64,000 bases of DNA from Burkholderiales bacterium (GCA_030831475.1 JAURKY010000008.1:1-64000); one strand, 5' to 3'. Positions 23,739-34,980 are shown, counted from the stretch's first letter. The notes: generated by a model not told the origin, from the letters alone. Translations and numbers: made by a program.

Positions 23739-26102
23739 ATGCAAGTATCTAAAACATGGCTCCAAACATTTTTTAATCAATCGCTTGATCAGATCGATAT
23801 TGAGAATATCTTGACGATGGCAGGTTTAGAGGTTGACGAGGTGAAAAGTTTTGATAACCTATCCGACCTTGTTGTGGTGGCTGAGGTTGTATCTGTGGAG
23901 AAACACCCAGATGCCGACAGACTCAATGTCTGTCAAGTGAATGCCGGTCAATCTGAACACCTTCAGATAGTATGTGGAGCCCCTAATGTTCGGGCAGGGC
24001 TGAAGGTGCCTTGTGCGCTCGTGGGTGCAAAACTTGCAGATTTTGAGATTAAAAAAGCCAAGCTCAGGGGTGTTGATTCTCATGGCATGCTCTGTTCTGC
24101 CAAAGAAATTGGTTTATCCCAAGAGGCAGACGGCCTCCTTGAGCTCAATCAAGATACGATGGTTGGCACCACAATAAAACAAGCCTTATCGCTTGATGAT
24201 ACGGTCTACACGCTCTCTTTAACCCCCAACCGAGCGGATTGCTTGAGTATCTTGGGTGTTGCTCGCGAGGTAGCATCTCTGAGTAAAATCCCAATGAAAA
24301 CACAAAACCCTCCGGCGGTAACTTCTAAGGGTAAATGTGAGCAAAAGATTGAAATCACTGATCAGGCGAGTTGCCCCAGATACTGTGGAAGGCAGATCAG
24401 GGGGGTTAACAATAATCAAAAACTACCTGATTTTATTATCCAATCACTCGAGAGATCTGGCATAGGATTGATAAGCCCGATAGTGGATATTACTAATTAC
24501 GTCTTAATGGAACTAGGCCAACCTTTACATGCCTTTGATCAACACAAACTCCAGGGTCAAATACAAGTAAGGCGTGCAAATAAAAAAGAAAAAATCACAT
24601 TACTTAACGAGCAAGAGGTTGAGCTATCCGATAAGGATTTAGTTATCGCAGATGAAAAGGGCCCGATTGCCCTTGCCGGCATTATGGGAGGCTTGGATTC
24701 AGCCATAGACGAGAGCACAACCGATGTTTTCTTAGAAAGCGCATTCTTTAACCCTGAGGTGATTGCCGGACGAGCACGTTCCTTTGGTCTTAGCACAGAC
24801 TCCTCACACCGTTTCGAACGTGGTGTGGATTATGCAAACACAGCCCATGCGCTCGACCGAGCGACAGAATTGATTATTGAGTACTGTGGTGGCGTGGCAT
24901 CTGAATTAATCGATTTTCAATCCGATTTACCTACTAGAGATACCATTACACTCAATGCATCGAAGGTCAGCAAAGTGTTAGGTTTGAGTCTGGATGAAAA
25001 AATTATAGAGAATGCGATTAAGTCACTGCAAATGACATACAAACAAACTAAACCAGGTATGTTTGAGGTGACCCCACCAAGCTATCGCTTTGACCTAAAG
25101 ATAGAGGCCGACCTCATCGAAGAGGTTATCAGGCTCTATGGTTATGACAATATTGAGTCTATCCTGCCTGAACAAAAAGCAGAAATGCTGGAGGTACCTG
25201 ACAGGCAAATTGATATTAATGAGACAAAAAATAAAATGGCTAACCTTGGTTACACCGAGGTGGTTACCTACAGTTTTATCGATAAAGATCTAGAGCAACA
25301 ATTTCATGAAAACAAAAATTTGATTGAGCTTGATAATCCCATTGCGTCACAGATGAATGTCATGCGATCTAAGCTTTGGGCAAGCCATCTTGAGGTGTTA
25401 AATTACAACATCAATCGGGGACAAAGCCAGATCAGAATTTTTGAAATTGCACCCACGTATCATAAGCAAAATAATACTATTTTCGAGCAAACTATGGTGT
25501 CAGGTCTAGCCTATGGATCGTCTATGCCAGAGCAATGGAAATCCAAAAATGAAAAAAATAATTTCTTTAATATTAAAGGAGATATAGAAATTATTTCAAG
25601 TAACTTATTAGCTTATGAAATGCCTTCAAAAGGGGTTCCGGGCGCACTCCATCCTGGCCAAACAGCACTCATTACATTAAATGGAGAAGCAGTAGGTTGG
25701 TTAGGACATCTTCACCCCCAATGGCAGCAAAAATACGATTTAACAGAACCTACTTTTATCTTTGAATTTCGTTTAGATGCCCTACAAAATAGAAGCTTGA
25801 ACGATATTGAGTTACCAAGTAAGTTAATCCCTGTAAGACGTGACATTGCCGTCATTGTAGATCAAGGTGTGCCTGTACAGGATATGATTAGGGCTGTGAA
25901 TGGGGCTAAGATTGGTCGATTGATAGAATTTGTTCCATTTGATGTTTATCAAGGTCAAGGTATAGATAAAAATAAAAAAAGTATTGCATTTCTTATACTT
26001 ATGCAAGATACTTATAAAACACTTGAGGATAGTGATGTCACTAAAATCGTTGATCAGGTGCTTGAAATCTTGCAGAGTAAATTTAGTGCAACGTTACGTT
26101 AA
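23739..26102 (+). CDS. pheT: phenylalanyl-tRNA synthetase beta subunit
   Basis: tRNA-binding domain, TPNRADCLSILGVAREVA motif. Confidence 0.98.
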   Translation: MQVSKTWLQTFFNQSLDQIDIENILTMAGLEVDEVKSFDNLSDLVVVAEVVSVEKHPDADRLNVCQVNAGQSEHLQIVCGAPNVRAGLKVPCALVGAKLADFEIKKAKLRGVDSHGMLCSAKEIGLSQEADGLLELNQDTMVGTTIKQALSLDDTVYTLSLTPNRADCLSILGVAREVASLSKIPMKTQNPPAVTSKGKCEQKIEITDQASCPRYCGRQIRGVNNNQKLPDFIIQSLERSGIGLISPIVDITNYVLMELGQPLHAFDQHKLQGQIQVRRANKKEKITLLNEQEVELSDKDLVIADEKGPIALAGIMGGLDSAIDESTTDVFLESAFFNPEVIAGRARSFGLSTDSSHRFERGVDYANTAHALDRATELIIEYCGGVASELIDFQSDLPTRDTITLNASKVSKVLGLSLDEKIIENAIKSLQMTYKQTKPGMFEVTPPSYRFDLKIEADLIEEVIRLYGYDNIESILPEQKAEMLEVPDRQIDINETKNKMANLGYTEVVTYSFIDKDLEQQFHENKNLIELDNPIASQMNVMRSKLWASHLEVLNYNINRGQSQIRIFEIAPTYHKQNNTIFEQTMVSGLAYGSSMPEQWKSKNEKNNFFNIKGDIEIISSNLLAYEMPSKGVPGALHPGQTALITLNGEAVGWLGHLHPQWQQKYDLTEPTFIFEFRLDALQNRSLNDIELPSKLIPVRRDIAVIVDQGVPVQDMIRAVNGAKIGRLIEFVPFDVYQGQGIDKNKKSIAFLILMQDTYKTLEDSDVTKIVDQVLEILQSKFSATLR

Positions 26103-26123
26103 CTAGATTATGGAATTTTTAAG

Positions 26124-26426
26124 ATGACATTAACAAAAGCAGAATTAGCTGAAATTTTATTTGATGAGGTTGGCTTGAATAAGAGCGAAGCTAAGGAAAT
26201 GGTCGAAGCTTTTTTTGAAGAAATTAGATCTTCTCTGGAAAAAGGTGAAAGCGTTAAGCTTTCAGGTTTTGGTAACTTTGAACTAAGAACCAAATCTGAG
26301 AGACCAGGACGTAACCCTAAAACAGGCGAAGAAATTCCTATCAAAGCAAGACGAGTTGTCACTTTTCACTCAAGTCAAAAATTAAAAAACAGTGTAGAAG
26401 AGAAGACAACTGGAAACCAAACATAA
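26124..26426 (+). CDS. ihfA: integration host factor alpha subunit
   Basis: [38 protein letters not shown]. Confidence 0.97.
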   Translation: MTLTKAELAEILFDEVGLNKSEAKEMVEAFFEEIRSSLEKGESVKLSGFGNFELRTKSERPGRNPKTGEEIPIKARRVVTFHSSQKLKNSVEEKTTGNQT

Positions 26427-26823
26427 AAAATCATTACCACCCATTCCTACGAAGCGGTATTTCGCCATTGGTGAAGTCAGCACGTTATGTGATTTAAAAC
26501 CACATGTCTTAAGGTATTGGGAACAAGAGTTTCCTCAGCTACAACCTTCTAAAAGACGCGGCAATCGACGTTATTATCAGCAAGCTGAAATCATGCTGAT
26601 TAGAAAAATTCGTGAACTTCTCTATTTCGAAGGATTTACCATACAAGGAGCTAAGGCTAAGTTAACAGATCGACAGTTTGTGAAAGACGCGACATCAGAA
26701 GAAGCTATCAAGAAGGCTCAGGCTGAATTACCGTTAGATGCCTCTCAACCAGGTGCCCCAAGCGGTGAAGATTTAAGTAATTTCAAAAACCAATTAAATG
26801 ACATTCTAAAGATTTTAAAGTAA
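26410..26823 (+). CDS. MerR-family transcriptional regulator, non-canonical start
   Basis: In-frame reading upstream of the track start gives [72 protein letters not shown] (MerR HTH). Stop TAG at 26395; no ATG/GTG/TTG before the domain; CTG at 26410 or ATT at 26443 are candidates. Confidence 0.8.
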   Translation: METKHKKSLPPIPTKRYFAIGEVSTLCDLKPHVLRYWEQEFPQLQPSKRRGNRRYYQQAEIMLIRKIRELLYFEGFTIQGAKAKLTDRQFVKDATSEEAIKKAQAELPLDASQPGAPSGEDLSNFKNQLNDILKILK

Positions 26824-26829
26824 TTGATT

Positions 26830-26906
26830 CGGGGCGTAGCGCAGCCTGGTAGCGTACTTGCATGGGGTGCAAGGGGTCGTGAGTTCGAATCTCACCGCTC
26901 CGACCA
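26830..26906 (+). tRNA. tRNA-Pro(GGG)
   Basis: cggggcg...cgctccgacca acceptor; anticodon arm cttgc-atggggt-gcaag. Confidence 0.95.
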
Positions 26907-26967
26907 ATTCTTAAAAAACTCATAATTCAATCAGTAAAGTAAATTAGTGCTTCAACCTTTCCCCCTA

Positions 26968-26995
26968 CTTGATTTTTTTAATCTCAACCCCATCT
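26968..26995 (+). promoter_or_regulatory. putative sigma-32 heat-shock promoter of clpB
   Basis: CTTGATT-13 nt-CCCCATCT matches the sigma-32 consensus architecture. Confidence 0.75.
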
Positions 26996-27027
26996 TAGAG
27001 TTATCTTAACTTTTTAGGTACGAATTG

Positions 27028-29610
27028 ATGAGGTTTGAAAAGCTAACCACAAAGTTTCAACAGACGTTTGCTGAGGCACAGTCAATTGCCAATGCACATG
27101 ATAATGCCGCCATTGAACCCTCACATCTTTTGTTGGCATTCTTACGTGATGAACATGGAGATAGCAAGGCTATTCTATCGTCTGCTGGAACGCAAACTGA
27201 TCAACTTGAACAATCATTGGTTTGGACCATCAATAATTTCACCAAGGTCGATACTAATAATGGTGAGATTGGTGTCTCAAGGGAGTTAAACTCAATCCTT
27301 AATATCACCGAAAAAAATGCATTAAAGCAGGGCGACAGCTTTATATCGCCCGAAATGTTTTTGCTTGCACTCGTCGATGATAAGGGTAATACAGGAAAGT
27401 TGCTCAGGGATGCTGGCTGTCAAAAAGAAAATTTACAAAAATCCATAGCATCTGTAAGGAAGAACTCTAAGGTAGATTCACAAAATGCTGACAGTCAACG
27501 CGAGGCCCTTAAAAAGTTTACACTCGACCTTACTGAACGAGCACGCCTAGGTAAGCTTGACCCTGTGATTGGCCGTGACGACGAAATTAGAAGAACCATT
27601 CAGGTTTTGCAAAGGCGTAGTAAAAATAATCCGGTCTTGATTGGAGAGCCTGGTGTTGGTAAAACAGCCATAGTTGAAGGTTTAGCTCAAAGAATCATTA
27701 ACGGTGAAGTACCTGAAACACTTAAAAATAAGGTGGTGTTGTCGCTTGATATGGCGGCTTTATTGGCTGGTGCTAAGTATCGAGGCGAATTTGAGGAGAG
27801 GCTTAAATCAGTGCTTAAAGAAATTGCAGCTGAAGAAGGGAGAGTTATCCTCTTTATAGATGAAATTCATACCATGGTTGGGGCTGGCAAGGCCGAAGGC
27901 GCGATGGACGCCGGAAACATGCTCAAGCCTGCACTTGCTAGGGGAGAGTTACATTGTGTTGGAGCTACAACCTTAAATGAGTATAGGCAGTATGTTGAAA
28001 AAGACGCGGCTCTTGAGAGGCGCTTCCAAAAAGTTTTAGTTGAGGAACCAAGCATTGAGGCAACCATCGCTATCTTAAGAGGGCTCCAGGAGAAATATGA
28101 AATTCATCACAATGTTGAAATCACTGATCCTGCCATTGTAGCTGCTGCTGAACTCTCTCAACGCTACATTACAGACCGTTTTTTACCAGATAAAGCCATC
28201 GACTTAATTGATGAGGCGGCCTCAAAAGTGAAAATGGAAATTGACTCAAAACCCGAATCATTGGACAAGATTGAGAGAAAACTTATTCAATTAAAGATTG
28301 AGAGAGAGGCTGTTAGAAAGGAAAAGGACGAGGCCTCAAAAAAAAGGTTATCTGCAATTGAAGAAGAAATAAGTAAAAATGAAAGAGAGTTTAATGACCT
28401 TGAGAGTGTATGGAGGTCAGAAAAAATCCTCTTGAGCGGCACTCATGATGTTAAAGAAAAAATAGAACAACTTAAATTTAAAATGGAGGAGGCCAAGCGG
28501 TCTGGTGATTGGCAAAAAGTATCCGAATTGCAGTATGGTGAGTTACCTGATTTAGAGTCTCAACTCAAACAGGCCACAAAGAATGAAAAAAATGCCCATG
28601 ATAAACCTAGGATGTTGATTACCGAGGTTGGTGCTGATGAAATTGCTGAAGTTGTCAGTCGTGCTACAGGGATACCTGTATCTAAGATGATGCAGGGCGA
28701 GCGAGATAAATTACTCAACATTGAAGAAAAGTTACATGAGCGCGTTGTAGGACAAAACGAGGCAGTTACCATCATTGCTGATGCCATTCGTAGGTCAAGA
28801 TCAGGACTCTCAGAACCTAATAAACCCTATGGATCCTTTTTATTCTTAGGTCCAACGGGTGTTGGAAAAACTGAGCTCTCAAAGGCTTTAGCAGAATTTT
28901 TATTTGATTCTGAAGATCACCTAATACGTATTGATATGAGTGAGTTTATGGAAAAACACTCAGTGGCAAGACTCATAGGAGCTCCCCCTGGTTATGTGGG
29001 TTATGACGAAGGTGGTTATCTCACCGAGGCTGTGAGGAGAAAACCTTACAGTGTAATTTTGCTCGATGAGGTAGAAAAAGCGCATCCGGATGTATTTAAC
29101 GTGATGTTGCAAGTCTTAGATGATGGTCGCTTAACCGATGGCCAGGGCCGCACCGTTGACTTTAAAAACACTGTCATCATCATGACCTCAAACCTTGCAT
29201 CACAGATGATTCAAGATAAAGCCAATGAGGATTATCAGGTATTAAAACTATCTGTGATGGGCGAAGTAAAAAATTATTTCAAGCCTGAATTTATTAACCG
29301 TATTGATGAGGTGGTTGTCTTTCATGCGCTTGAGGAGTCCAACATTGAGTTAATTGCTTCCATTCAACTTGAAAACCTGAAGAAAAGAATCACAGCCTTA
29401 GAGATGAGTTTAGAGTTTAGCAAGGAGGCGATCAAACAGATTGCCAACGCTGGCTTTGATAATGTCTATGGCGCCAGACCCTTAAAAAGGGCGATTCAGT
29501 CAGAAATTGAGAACCCTTTAGCGAAAAAAATTCTTGCCGGAGAATTTATGGCTTCGAATAGAATCAAAGTTGACTACGAAAAAAATAAATTTGTTTTTTC
29601 TAAGGCCTAA
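27028..29610 (+). CDS. clpB: ATP-dependent chaperone ClpB
   Basis: two AAA+ domains ([30 protein letters not shown]), ClpB middle domain. Confidence 0.98.
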   Translation: MRFEKLTTKFQQTFAEAQSIANAHDNAAIEPSHLLLAFLRDEHGDSKAILSSAGTQTDQLEQSLVWTINNFTKVDTNNGEIGVSRELNSILNITEKNALKQGDSFISPEMFLLALVDDKGNTGKLLRDAGCQKENLQKSIASVRKNSKVDSQNADSQREALKKFTLDLTERARLGKLDPVIGRDDEIRRTIQVLQRRSKNNPVLIGEPGVGKTAIVEGLAQRIINGEVPETLKNKVVLSLDMAALLAGAKYRGEFEERLKSVLKEIAAEEGRVILFIDEIHTMVGAGKAEGAMDAGNMLKPALARGELHCVGATTLNEYRQYVEKDAALERRFQKVLVEEPSIEATIAILRGLQEKYEIHHNVEITDPAIVAAAELSQRYITDRFLPDKAIDLIDEAASKVKMEIDSKPESLDKIERKLIQLKIEREAVRKEKDEASKKRLSAIEEEISKNEREFNDLESVWRSEKILLSGTHDVKEKIEQLKFKMEEAKRSGDWQKVSELQYGELPDLESQLKQATKNEKNAHDKPRMLITEVGADEIAEVVSRATGIPVSKMMQGERDKLLNIEEKLHERVVGQNEAVTIIADAIRRSRSGLSEPNKPYGSFLFLGPTGVGKTELSKALAEFLFDSEDHLIRIDMSEFMEKHSVARLIGAPPGYVGYDEGGYLTEAVRRKPYSVILLDEVEKAHPDVFNVMLQVLDDGRLTDGQGRTVDFKNTVIIMTSNLASQMIQDKANEDYQVLKLSVMGEVKNYFKPEFINRIDEVVVFHALEESNIELIASIQLENLKKRITALEMSLEFSKEAIKQIANAGFDNVYGARPLKRAIQSEIENPLAKKILAGEFMASNRIKVDYEKNKFVFSKA

Positions 29611-29650
29611 GCCTTTATTAAATCTGCTATGCTTTCGTTAAGAGGACCTA

Positions 29651-30304
29651 ATGAAAGCAATAGTTTTTGATACCGAAACAACGGGTAAATTTGATCCAGT
29701 CCTAATCGAGGGTGCTTGGCTCGAAATTCCATCCATAAATCCTTTATCGACAGGACAATCTTTTTGCCAACGATATAATCCAGGAAAACTAATAGAGTTA
29801 GGCGCGCTTGCAACCCATCATATCTATGATGAGGAGCTAGAAGATTGCCCTCCAGCAAACACTTTCTCCCTTCCTGAGAGCGTTGAGTACATAATAGGTC
29901 ATAACATTGATTATGACTGGGGTGTCATTGGTAATCCAAACGTTAAACGTATATGCACCTTAGCCCTTGCAAGGCGAACCTGGCCTGAGCTCGACGCTTA
30001 TTCTCAAAGCGCTCTATTTTATTTTTTAGACCGACAAAATGCGCGGGATATTTTAAAAAATGCTCACTCAGCCGCAACGGATGTTGAGGTCTGCGCCAAG
30101 ATCCTTAGGGCTATATGTGAAAAGATTCAGGTTCATTCCTTTGAACAGTTATGGGAGAGAAGTGAGGTTGCCAGAATCCCAATAAAAATGCCTTTTGGAA
30201 AACATAAGGGTGAACTGATTAAGGACATACCTTCTGATTACCGTCGATGGTTAGTCGGTCAGACAGATCTTGACCCCTATCTAGTCAAAGCTCTCATGCA
30301 ATAA
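29651..30304 (+). CDS. 3'-5' exonuclease with C-terminal DUF3820-like domain
   Basis: FDTETTG exonuclease motif; MPFGKHKGELIKDIPSDYRRWL C-terminus. Confidence 0.8.
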   Translation: MKAIVFDTETTGKFDPVLIEGAWLEIPSINPLSTGQSFCQRYNPGKLIELGALATHHIYDEELEDCPPANTFSLPESVEYIIGHNIDYDWGVIGNPNVKRICTLALARRTWPELDAYSQSALFYFLDRQNARDILKNAHSAATDVEVCAKILRAICEKIQVHSFEQLWERSEVARIPIKMPFGKHKGELIKDIPSDYRRWLVGQTDLDPYLVKALMQ

Positions 30305-30306
30305 GG

Positions 30307-31263
30307 TTAAGGGGAGGGAATTGCTTGATTCGGTAATACAAACTTAATATCAAGAGACCTCAAAAAGATGTGCAGCCCAGCATCTTGAATCGGTATAAAG
30401 TTAACATCTTCAGATGACTCATTAAAGTGCGCATGCCATAAACCCGGCGGAGTTATGAAAGCTGAATTTGCCTGCCAATCAATACGGGTGGGGTTAACAA
30501 TCTTGCCCTCTTGATCAATCGTGTCACCGACTAATGTATAGCAACCCTTATTGCAATCCAAGATAAGATCGAGCGCTACGGATTGATGTCGATGGGGTAG
30601 TTGGCTGGATCCTTTGGGTAAAATGCCTAACATAGCCCATAAGGTGTGAGTCACGGTCTGCGTTTGATCAGAAGCTTCATTAATTAATATCACACTGATA
30701 CGGCTTCGATTTTTTGCTTCAGCCTCCTTTTGGACCCTGCTTAGTTCAAGTAAAGAATTTTCAGAGCTGTAGAGTGTTGGTTTAAATTTTGCATAGTTGG
30801 CTTTAGCGCCCAGGTACCTTAACAAAGGCTCATCATGGATGAGGTACATTGCCGTTTCTTCATGGGCGTGATGTGTAATATTTTTGCCCATGGGTAGCAC
30901 AACAAAATCACCCTGATGCCACGGGACGGTTAGATCATCATGTTGCGACCAGCCAGAACCTTTAATAATATAAATTAATTGTGAGGTCGCATTAAAATTA
31001 GCTGTGACATTTTCATTCTTTAAAATGCGAACAAAATTTGCACATAAACCTGGTGAGGTAGCAGGCCCATCACACTCAAGCTCTTGACTGATATCTAGGG
31101 GGTGAATTTTGCTGGGACCTGTTTCATGGATTTGACTTGAGAAATGTTTGAAGGGCACCTTTTTAATCTTTCCAGAGTAAAGAGGGTTTACGGCTTTAGT
31201 ATATTCCTCATAGTATCCATGACTTATTAATTGATCGATATCAATGTCATTTAGCTTATTCAT
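30307..31263 (-). CDS. bi-domain cupin protein
   Basis: two cupin-like halves (VPWHQGDFVVLP, LPHRHQSVALDLIL). Confidence 0.7.
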   Translation of the reverse strand: MNKLNDIDIDQLISHGYYEEYTKAVNPLYSGKIKKVPFKHFSSQIHETGPSKIHPLDISQELECDGPATSPGLCANFVRILKNENVTANFNATSQLIYIIKGSGWSQHDDLTVPWHQGDFVVLPMGKNITHHAHEETAMYLIHDEPLLRYLGAKANYAKFKPTLYSSENSLLELSRVQKEAEAKNRSRISVILINEASDQTQTVTHTLWAMLGILPKGSSQLPHRHQSVALDLILDCNKGCYTLVGDTIDQEGKIVNPTRIDWQANSAFITPPGLWHAHFNESSEDVNFIPIQDAGLHIFLRSLDIKFVLPNQAIPSP

Positions 31264-31304
31264 ATTTATAATTTAGCATGTTTTGAAAAATGTCATAATG
31301 ATTT

Positions 31305-32033
31305 ATGGAAAAAGTTCGAGTATCAAAAATTTTGTCAGAATTAGGTCTTTGCTCAAGGCGGGAGGCTGATCAGCACATTCAAAATGGACATGTTTTAGTT
31401 GATGGACAGGTTGTCAATGAGCTGGGTGCTAAAGCCTCACGCGATCAAAAAATTACACTCAATAAAGCAGGTTTACAAAAACAAACACAAAAATTAACCA
31501 TTTTATTAAATAAACCTGTTGGCTATATTTCTCATTATGATGATGAAAAAAAATATAAGCCTGCTTTAAGCCTGATTGATAAAGAAAATTTTTATGGAGA
31601 AAAAAATACGTTTCCAACGAAATTTAATTTAAAGGGCATGGCCCCCGCGGGTCGATTGGATATTGATTCAACAGGTCTTTTAATATTGACCCAGGATGGC
31701 GTGATTGCTAAAGAGATTATTGGTGAGCAAAGCCAGATAGAAAAAGAATATCTTGTGAGGGTTGAGGGTAGTCTCTCGGATGAAAATCTAAAGCTTCTCA
31801 ACCATGGCCTAAGTTTAGATGAAAAAAAATTAAAGCCTGCGAAAGTTTTTTGGCAAAATAAAGATCAACTCAGTTTTACTCTAACAGAGGGCCGTTACAG
31901 GCAAATTCGCAGGATGTGTGAGCTGGTTGGATTAAAAGTTGTCGCCTTAAAAAGGGTGCGTATTGGCAAGGTTCGCTTAAAAGATTTACCCTTAGGTCAA
32001 TGGCGCCTAAAATTAAACCATGAAAAATTTTAA
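31305..32033 (+). CDS. RsuA/RluF-family 23S rRNA pseudouridine synthase
   Basis: S4 domain; GRLDIDSTGLLILTQDG, EGRYRQIRRMCELVG. Confidence 0.9.
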   Translation: MEKVRVSKILSELGLCSRREADQHIQNGHVLVDGQVVNELGAKASRDQKITLNKAGLQKQTQKLTILLNKPVGYISHYDDEKKYKPALSLIDKENFYGEKNTFPTKFNLKGMAPAGRLDIDSTGLLILTQDGVIAKEIIGEQSQIEKEYLVRVEGSLSDENLKLLNHGLSLDEKKLKPAKVFWQNKDQLSFTLTEGRYRQIRRMCELVGLKVVALKRVRIGKVRLKDLPLGQWRLKLNHEKF

Positions 32034-32037
32034 ATAA

Positions 32038-33039
32038 TTACATTCCCCATCTTAATGCTGGCGTCAAAACAGGCGCATCCCAATGGTTTTTAATGTCATC
32101 ATCAAGTACACACAAGGTTAAGGATGCACCTGCCATATCCAGGGCGGTTGTATAGTTACCCACTAAGGAACGGGCGATTTTAATGTTATGGGTCTTTAAA
32201 TTTTTAGCAGCCACATCAAATAAAAGATAGAGTTCAGACAACGGTGTTCCAGCATAACCATTAACTAAAAGGAGTATTTCAGAGCTATTCGTTTTAACAT
32301 TCTTTTCCTTAAGGTCAGCTAGAATCACATCGATCATATCGTCAACCATTAAATTAGCCTTTTTGATTTTTTCACGTCGACGACCTGGCTCTCCATGAAT
32401 ACCAACCCCCACCTCAACTTCATCATCACCAATGTCAAAGGTGGGTTTTCCTGCTGCAGGCACCGTACAGCTTGTAAGGGCAATACCCATAGTGGATGAA
32501 GCGTTATTGACTCTTTGACCCAAGGATAAACACTGATCTAGATTAGCGCCTGTTTCAGCCAGACTACCAAGCACTTTTTCAATAATTACTGTACCTGCAA
32601 CACCTCGTTTGCCGGTTGTATAGCTCGAATTAATCACGGCAGCGTCATCATTAATGATAAGTGATTTATTTTCATACGAAGACATTTCAGCAGCCATCTC
32701 AAAATTCATAACATCCCCGGAGTAGTTTTTAACAATAAAAAGAACTCCCTTCTCAGGCTGGTAAGCCTCTAAGGCAGAAATCATTTGATCGGGTGTGGGT
32801 GAGGTAAATACATGTCCTGGGCATGCAATATCAAGCATTCCATGGCCGACAAAACCTGAGTGAAGAGGCTCGTGACCAGAACCACCACCTGAAATTAAGA
32901 CTACTTTTTTATTTGCGATATCCTTTCTTATCACATACATTGGATCAAGATTGACGCTGACTAAATTAGGATGGGCTTGAGCGAGACCACTTAAGCTCTC
33001 TAAAATAAAATCATCCACTTCATTGATAAATTTTTTCAT
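32038..33039 (-). CDS. dhaK: dihydroxyacetone kinase subunit DhaK
   Basis: LISGGGSGHEPLHSGFVGHGMLD; GVGIHGEPGRRR. Confidence 0.93.
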   Translation of the reverse strand: MKKFINEVDDFILESLSGLAQAHPNLVSVNLDPMYVIRKDIANKKVVLISGGGSGHEPLHSGFVGHGMLDIACPGHVFTSPTPDQMISALEAYQPEKGVLFIVKNYSGDVMNFEMAAEMSSYENKSLIINDDAAVINSSYTTGKRGVAGTVIIEKVLGSLAETGANLDQCLSLGQRVNNASSTMGIALTSCTVPAAGKPTFDIGDDEVEVGVGIHGEPGRRREKIKKANLMVDDMIDVILADLKEKNVKTNSSEILLLVNGYAGTPLSELYLLFDVAAKNLKTHNIKIARSLVGNYTTALDMAGASLTLCVLDDDIKNHWDAPVLTPALRWGM

Positions 33040-33040
33040 A

Positions 33041-33667
33041 TTATTTTTTAGCTTTTAAAATCTCCTGACACACTGCACTTATCATAACTTGGCAACTTTT
33101 AGCACCAGGATCAATATGGCCCAGAGCGCGATCACCCAAACCTGCAGATCTACCTTTGGTGGGTAATAAATCTTTTGTCGCGAGCATAGCTTCATTAGCT
33201 TTTCGATCAATTTGTGTGGCAACATCAAAAATATCACCATCAACTCGATTATTTAACAGTTCAGAGATAGGAATGAGCACATCTAGCATTGTCTTTTCAC
33301 CGAAATCCGATTTACCTCTTGTCATTATTGCCCGGACACCCGATGCAAAACCTTTCGTAAAACCGTCACGATCATCACCATCGTTTTCTAATGACTTAGA
33401 TAACTCAAGAAAAAAGGATGCGAATAGGGGGCCTGAAGCCCCACCAATGGTGGATAAAAGCTTCATCCCAATTTTCTTGAATACATCACTGGGAGGCATT
33501 AAATTGAAATCATTTGCCATGGAATTGATGGCAAGGCATCCTCTTTTCAAGTTTATATAATGGTCTCCATCGCCTATGGCGCGATCTAATGATTCAATAT
33601 CATTTTCATGCTCAATGATTGCTTGAGTAATACCCTTGATACATCGTTGAATAAATTCTGTCTTCAT
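33041..33667 (-). CDS. dhaL: dihydroxyacetone kinase subunit DhaL
   Basis: DRAIGDGDHYINLKRG; GGASGPLFASFF; GLGDRALGHIDPGAKS. Confidence 0.93.
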   Translation of the reverse strand: MKTEFIQRCIKGITQAIIEHENDIESLDRAIGDGDHYINLKRGCLAINSMANDFNLMPPSDVFKKIGMKLLSTIGGASGPLFASFFLELSKSLENDGDDRDGFTKGFASGVRAIMTRGKSDFGEKTMLDVLIPISELLNNRVDGDIFDVATQIDRKANEAMLATKDLLPTKGRSAGLGDRALGHIDPGAKSCQVMISAVCQEILKAKK

Positions 33668-33712
33668 AGGCTATGCGTTTTATAAACAAAAAATACGATA
33701 AACTTATTTTAA

Positions 33713-34225
33713 ATGCGAAATTTATTAATTCTTACAGCTTTATTTTGTTGCACACTTTTTTCCAAGGAGCACTCCTTTAAAGATTTTACCGAAGGAAACT
33801 ATTTTGCGCCAATTGATGAAAACTATCTGCAATTAAAAGCCTTGTGCCGTAAAAACTATGATGACAAGGATCGAAAAAAATATTATGAGGTACTTTTCTA
33901 TAGTCATGATAAGCATGTGTTTGATCTAAATAAGCATTTTATTGGTACCCAGCCTGGCCACAAGAATCTCAAGAAACCTTTTTACAGCTTTACCCTTTGG
34001 AATTGGTTTAATGCGGTTGCAGTTAAAACTAAAAGTAAAGAATTCATATCGAATACGGCACAGCTTGATAAAAGACGTAGTGAAATTATTCCAAGGGATT
34101 TAGTTAAGGATATTTTAGATGATGGGCAGTTTACTGTTTATTTTCATTACCTTATGGATAATTCTAAGAGTGTAGGTACCTTTAAAGTATCCAACCTAAA
34201 GCTTGTCAGAACTTGTTTTGAATAG
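33713..34225 (+). CDS. hypothetical secreted protein
   Basis: 170-aa ORF with N-terminal signal peptide (MRNLLILTALFCCTLFSKE). Confidence 0.6.
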   Translation: MRNLLILTALFCCTLFSKEHSFKDFTEGNYFAPIDENYLQLKALCRKNYDDKDRKKYYEVLFYSHDKHVFDLNKHFIGTQPGHKNLKKPFYSFTLWNWFNAVAVKTKSKEFISNTAQLDKRRSEIIPRDLVKDILDDGQFTVYFHYLMDNSKSVGTFKVSNLKLVRTCFE

Positions 34226-34228
34226 GTC

Positions 34229-34978
34229 ATGACTTTAGATTACTTTACCCTTAATGATTTGATTACAGCCTTATTTATTTTTTTAGGTGCCATCATTTAT
34301 TCGTCTGTGGGTCATGGGGGTGCCTCATCGTATATTGCCATTATGTCGTTTATGGGAACACCAACGCAAATCATCAAACCTATTGGTTTGAGTTTAAATA
34401 TTATTGTGTCATCCATTGCTAGTTATCGTTTTGTGAAGCATCGTTTTTTAAATCCATCGGTACTTCTACCTGTAGTTATTGGTTCAATTCCTGCTGCCTT
34501 TATTGGAGGTTTGATTGATCTTCCATCCGGACTTTTTAGAGTGTTATTGGGATTTGTGCTTTTACTTGCCGGCTTACAGCTCATATTTAATTTTTTTCAT
34601 CAAAGAGACGAGCTTCAAAAAGTTAATTTTATATTGGCCTTCTTTCTTGGCGGAGTGATCGGTTTGGTATCAGGCTTAACAGGAACTGGCGGAGGTATCT
34701 TTTTGTCTCCGCTGATTATTTTCTTAGGATGGACAACTATCAGAGAAGCATCTGGCACAGCCTCTATCTTTATTTTATGCAACTCTTTGGCCGGTTTAGC
34801 AGGAAATTTCTCAACGATCGGCCATTTACCTCCGAGTATTTTTCTCTATTCAATCGCTGTATTTATGGGCGTACTCATAGGCACTCATTTGGGAATCAAA
34901 CAACTTAACCCAAATGGTTTAAGGAAAGTCTTAGGCGTTGTGCTTATTATTGCTGCTTTGAAATTTATACTGACCTAA
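34229..34978 (+). CDS. TauE/SafE-family sulfite/anion exporter
   Basis: polytopic; SSVGHGGASSYIAIMSF, GLTGTGGGIFLSPLII. Confidence 0.88.
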   Translation: MTLDYFTLNDLITALFIFLGAIIYSSVGHGGASSYIAIMSFMGTPTQIIKPIGLSLNIIVSSIASYRFVKHRFLNPSVLLPVVIGSIPAAFIGGLIDLPSGLFRVLLGFVLLLAGLQLIFNFFHQRDELQKVNFILAFFLGGVIGLVSGLTGTGGGIFLSPLIIFLGWTTIREASGTASIFILCNSLAGLAGNFSTIGHLPPSIFLYSIAVFMGVLIGTHLGIKQLNPNGLRKVLGVVLIIAALKFILT

Positions 34979-34980
34979 CG

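Noticed and set aside
29607-29858. 83-aa minus-strand ORF overlapping clpB end and the exonuclease start
   Set aside because: Overlaps the conserved exonuclease FDTETTG region; low-complexity shadow ORF.
33156-33560. 134-aa plus-strand ORF antisense to dhaL
   Set aside because: Fully overlaps a well-recognised DhaL; no family resemblance.
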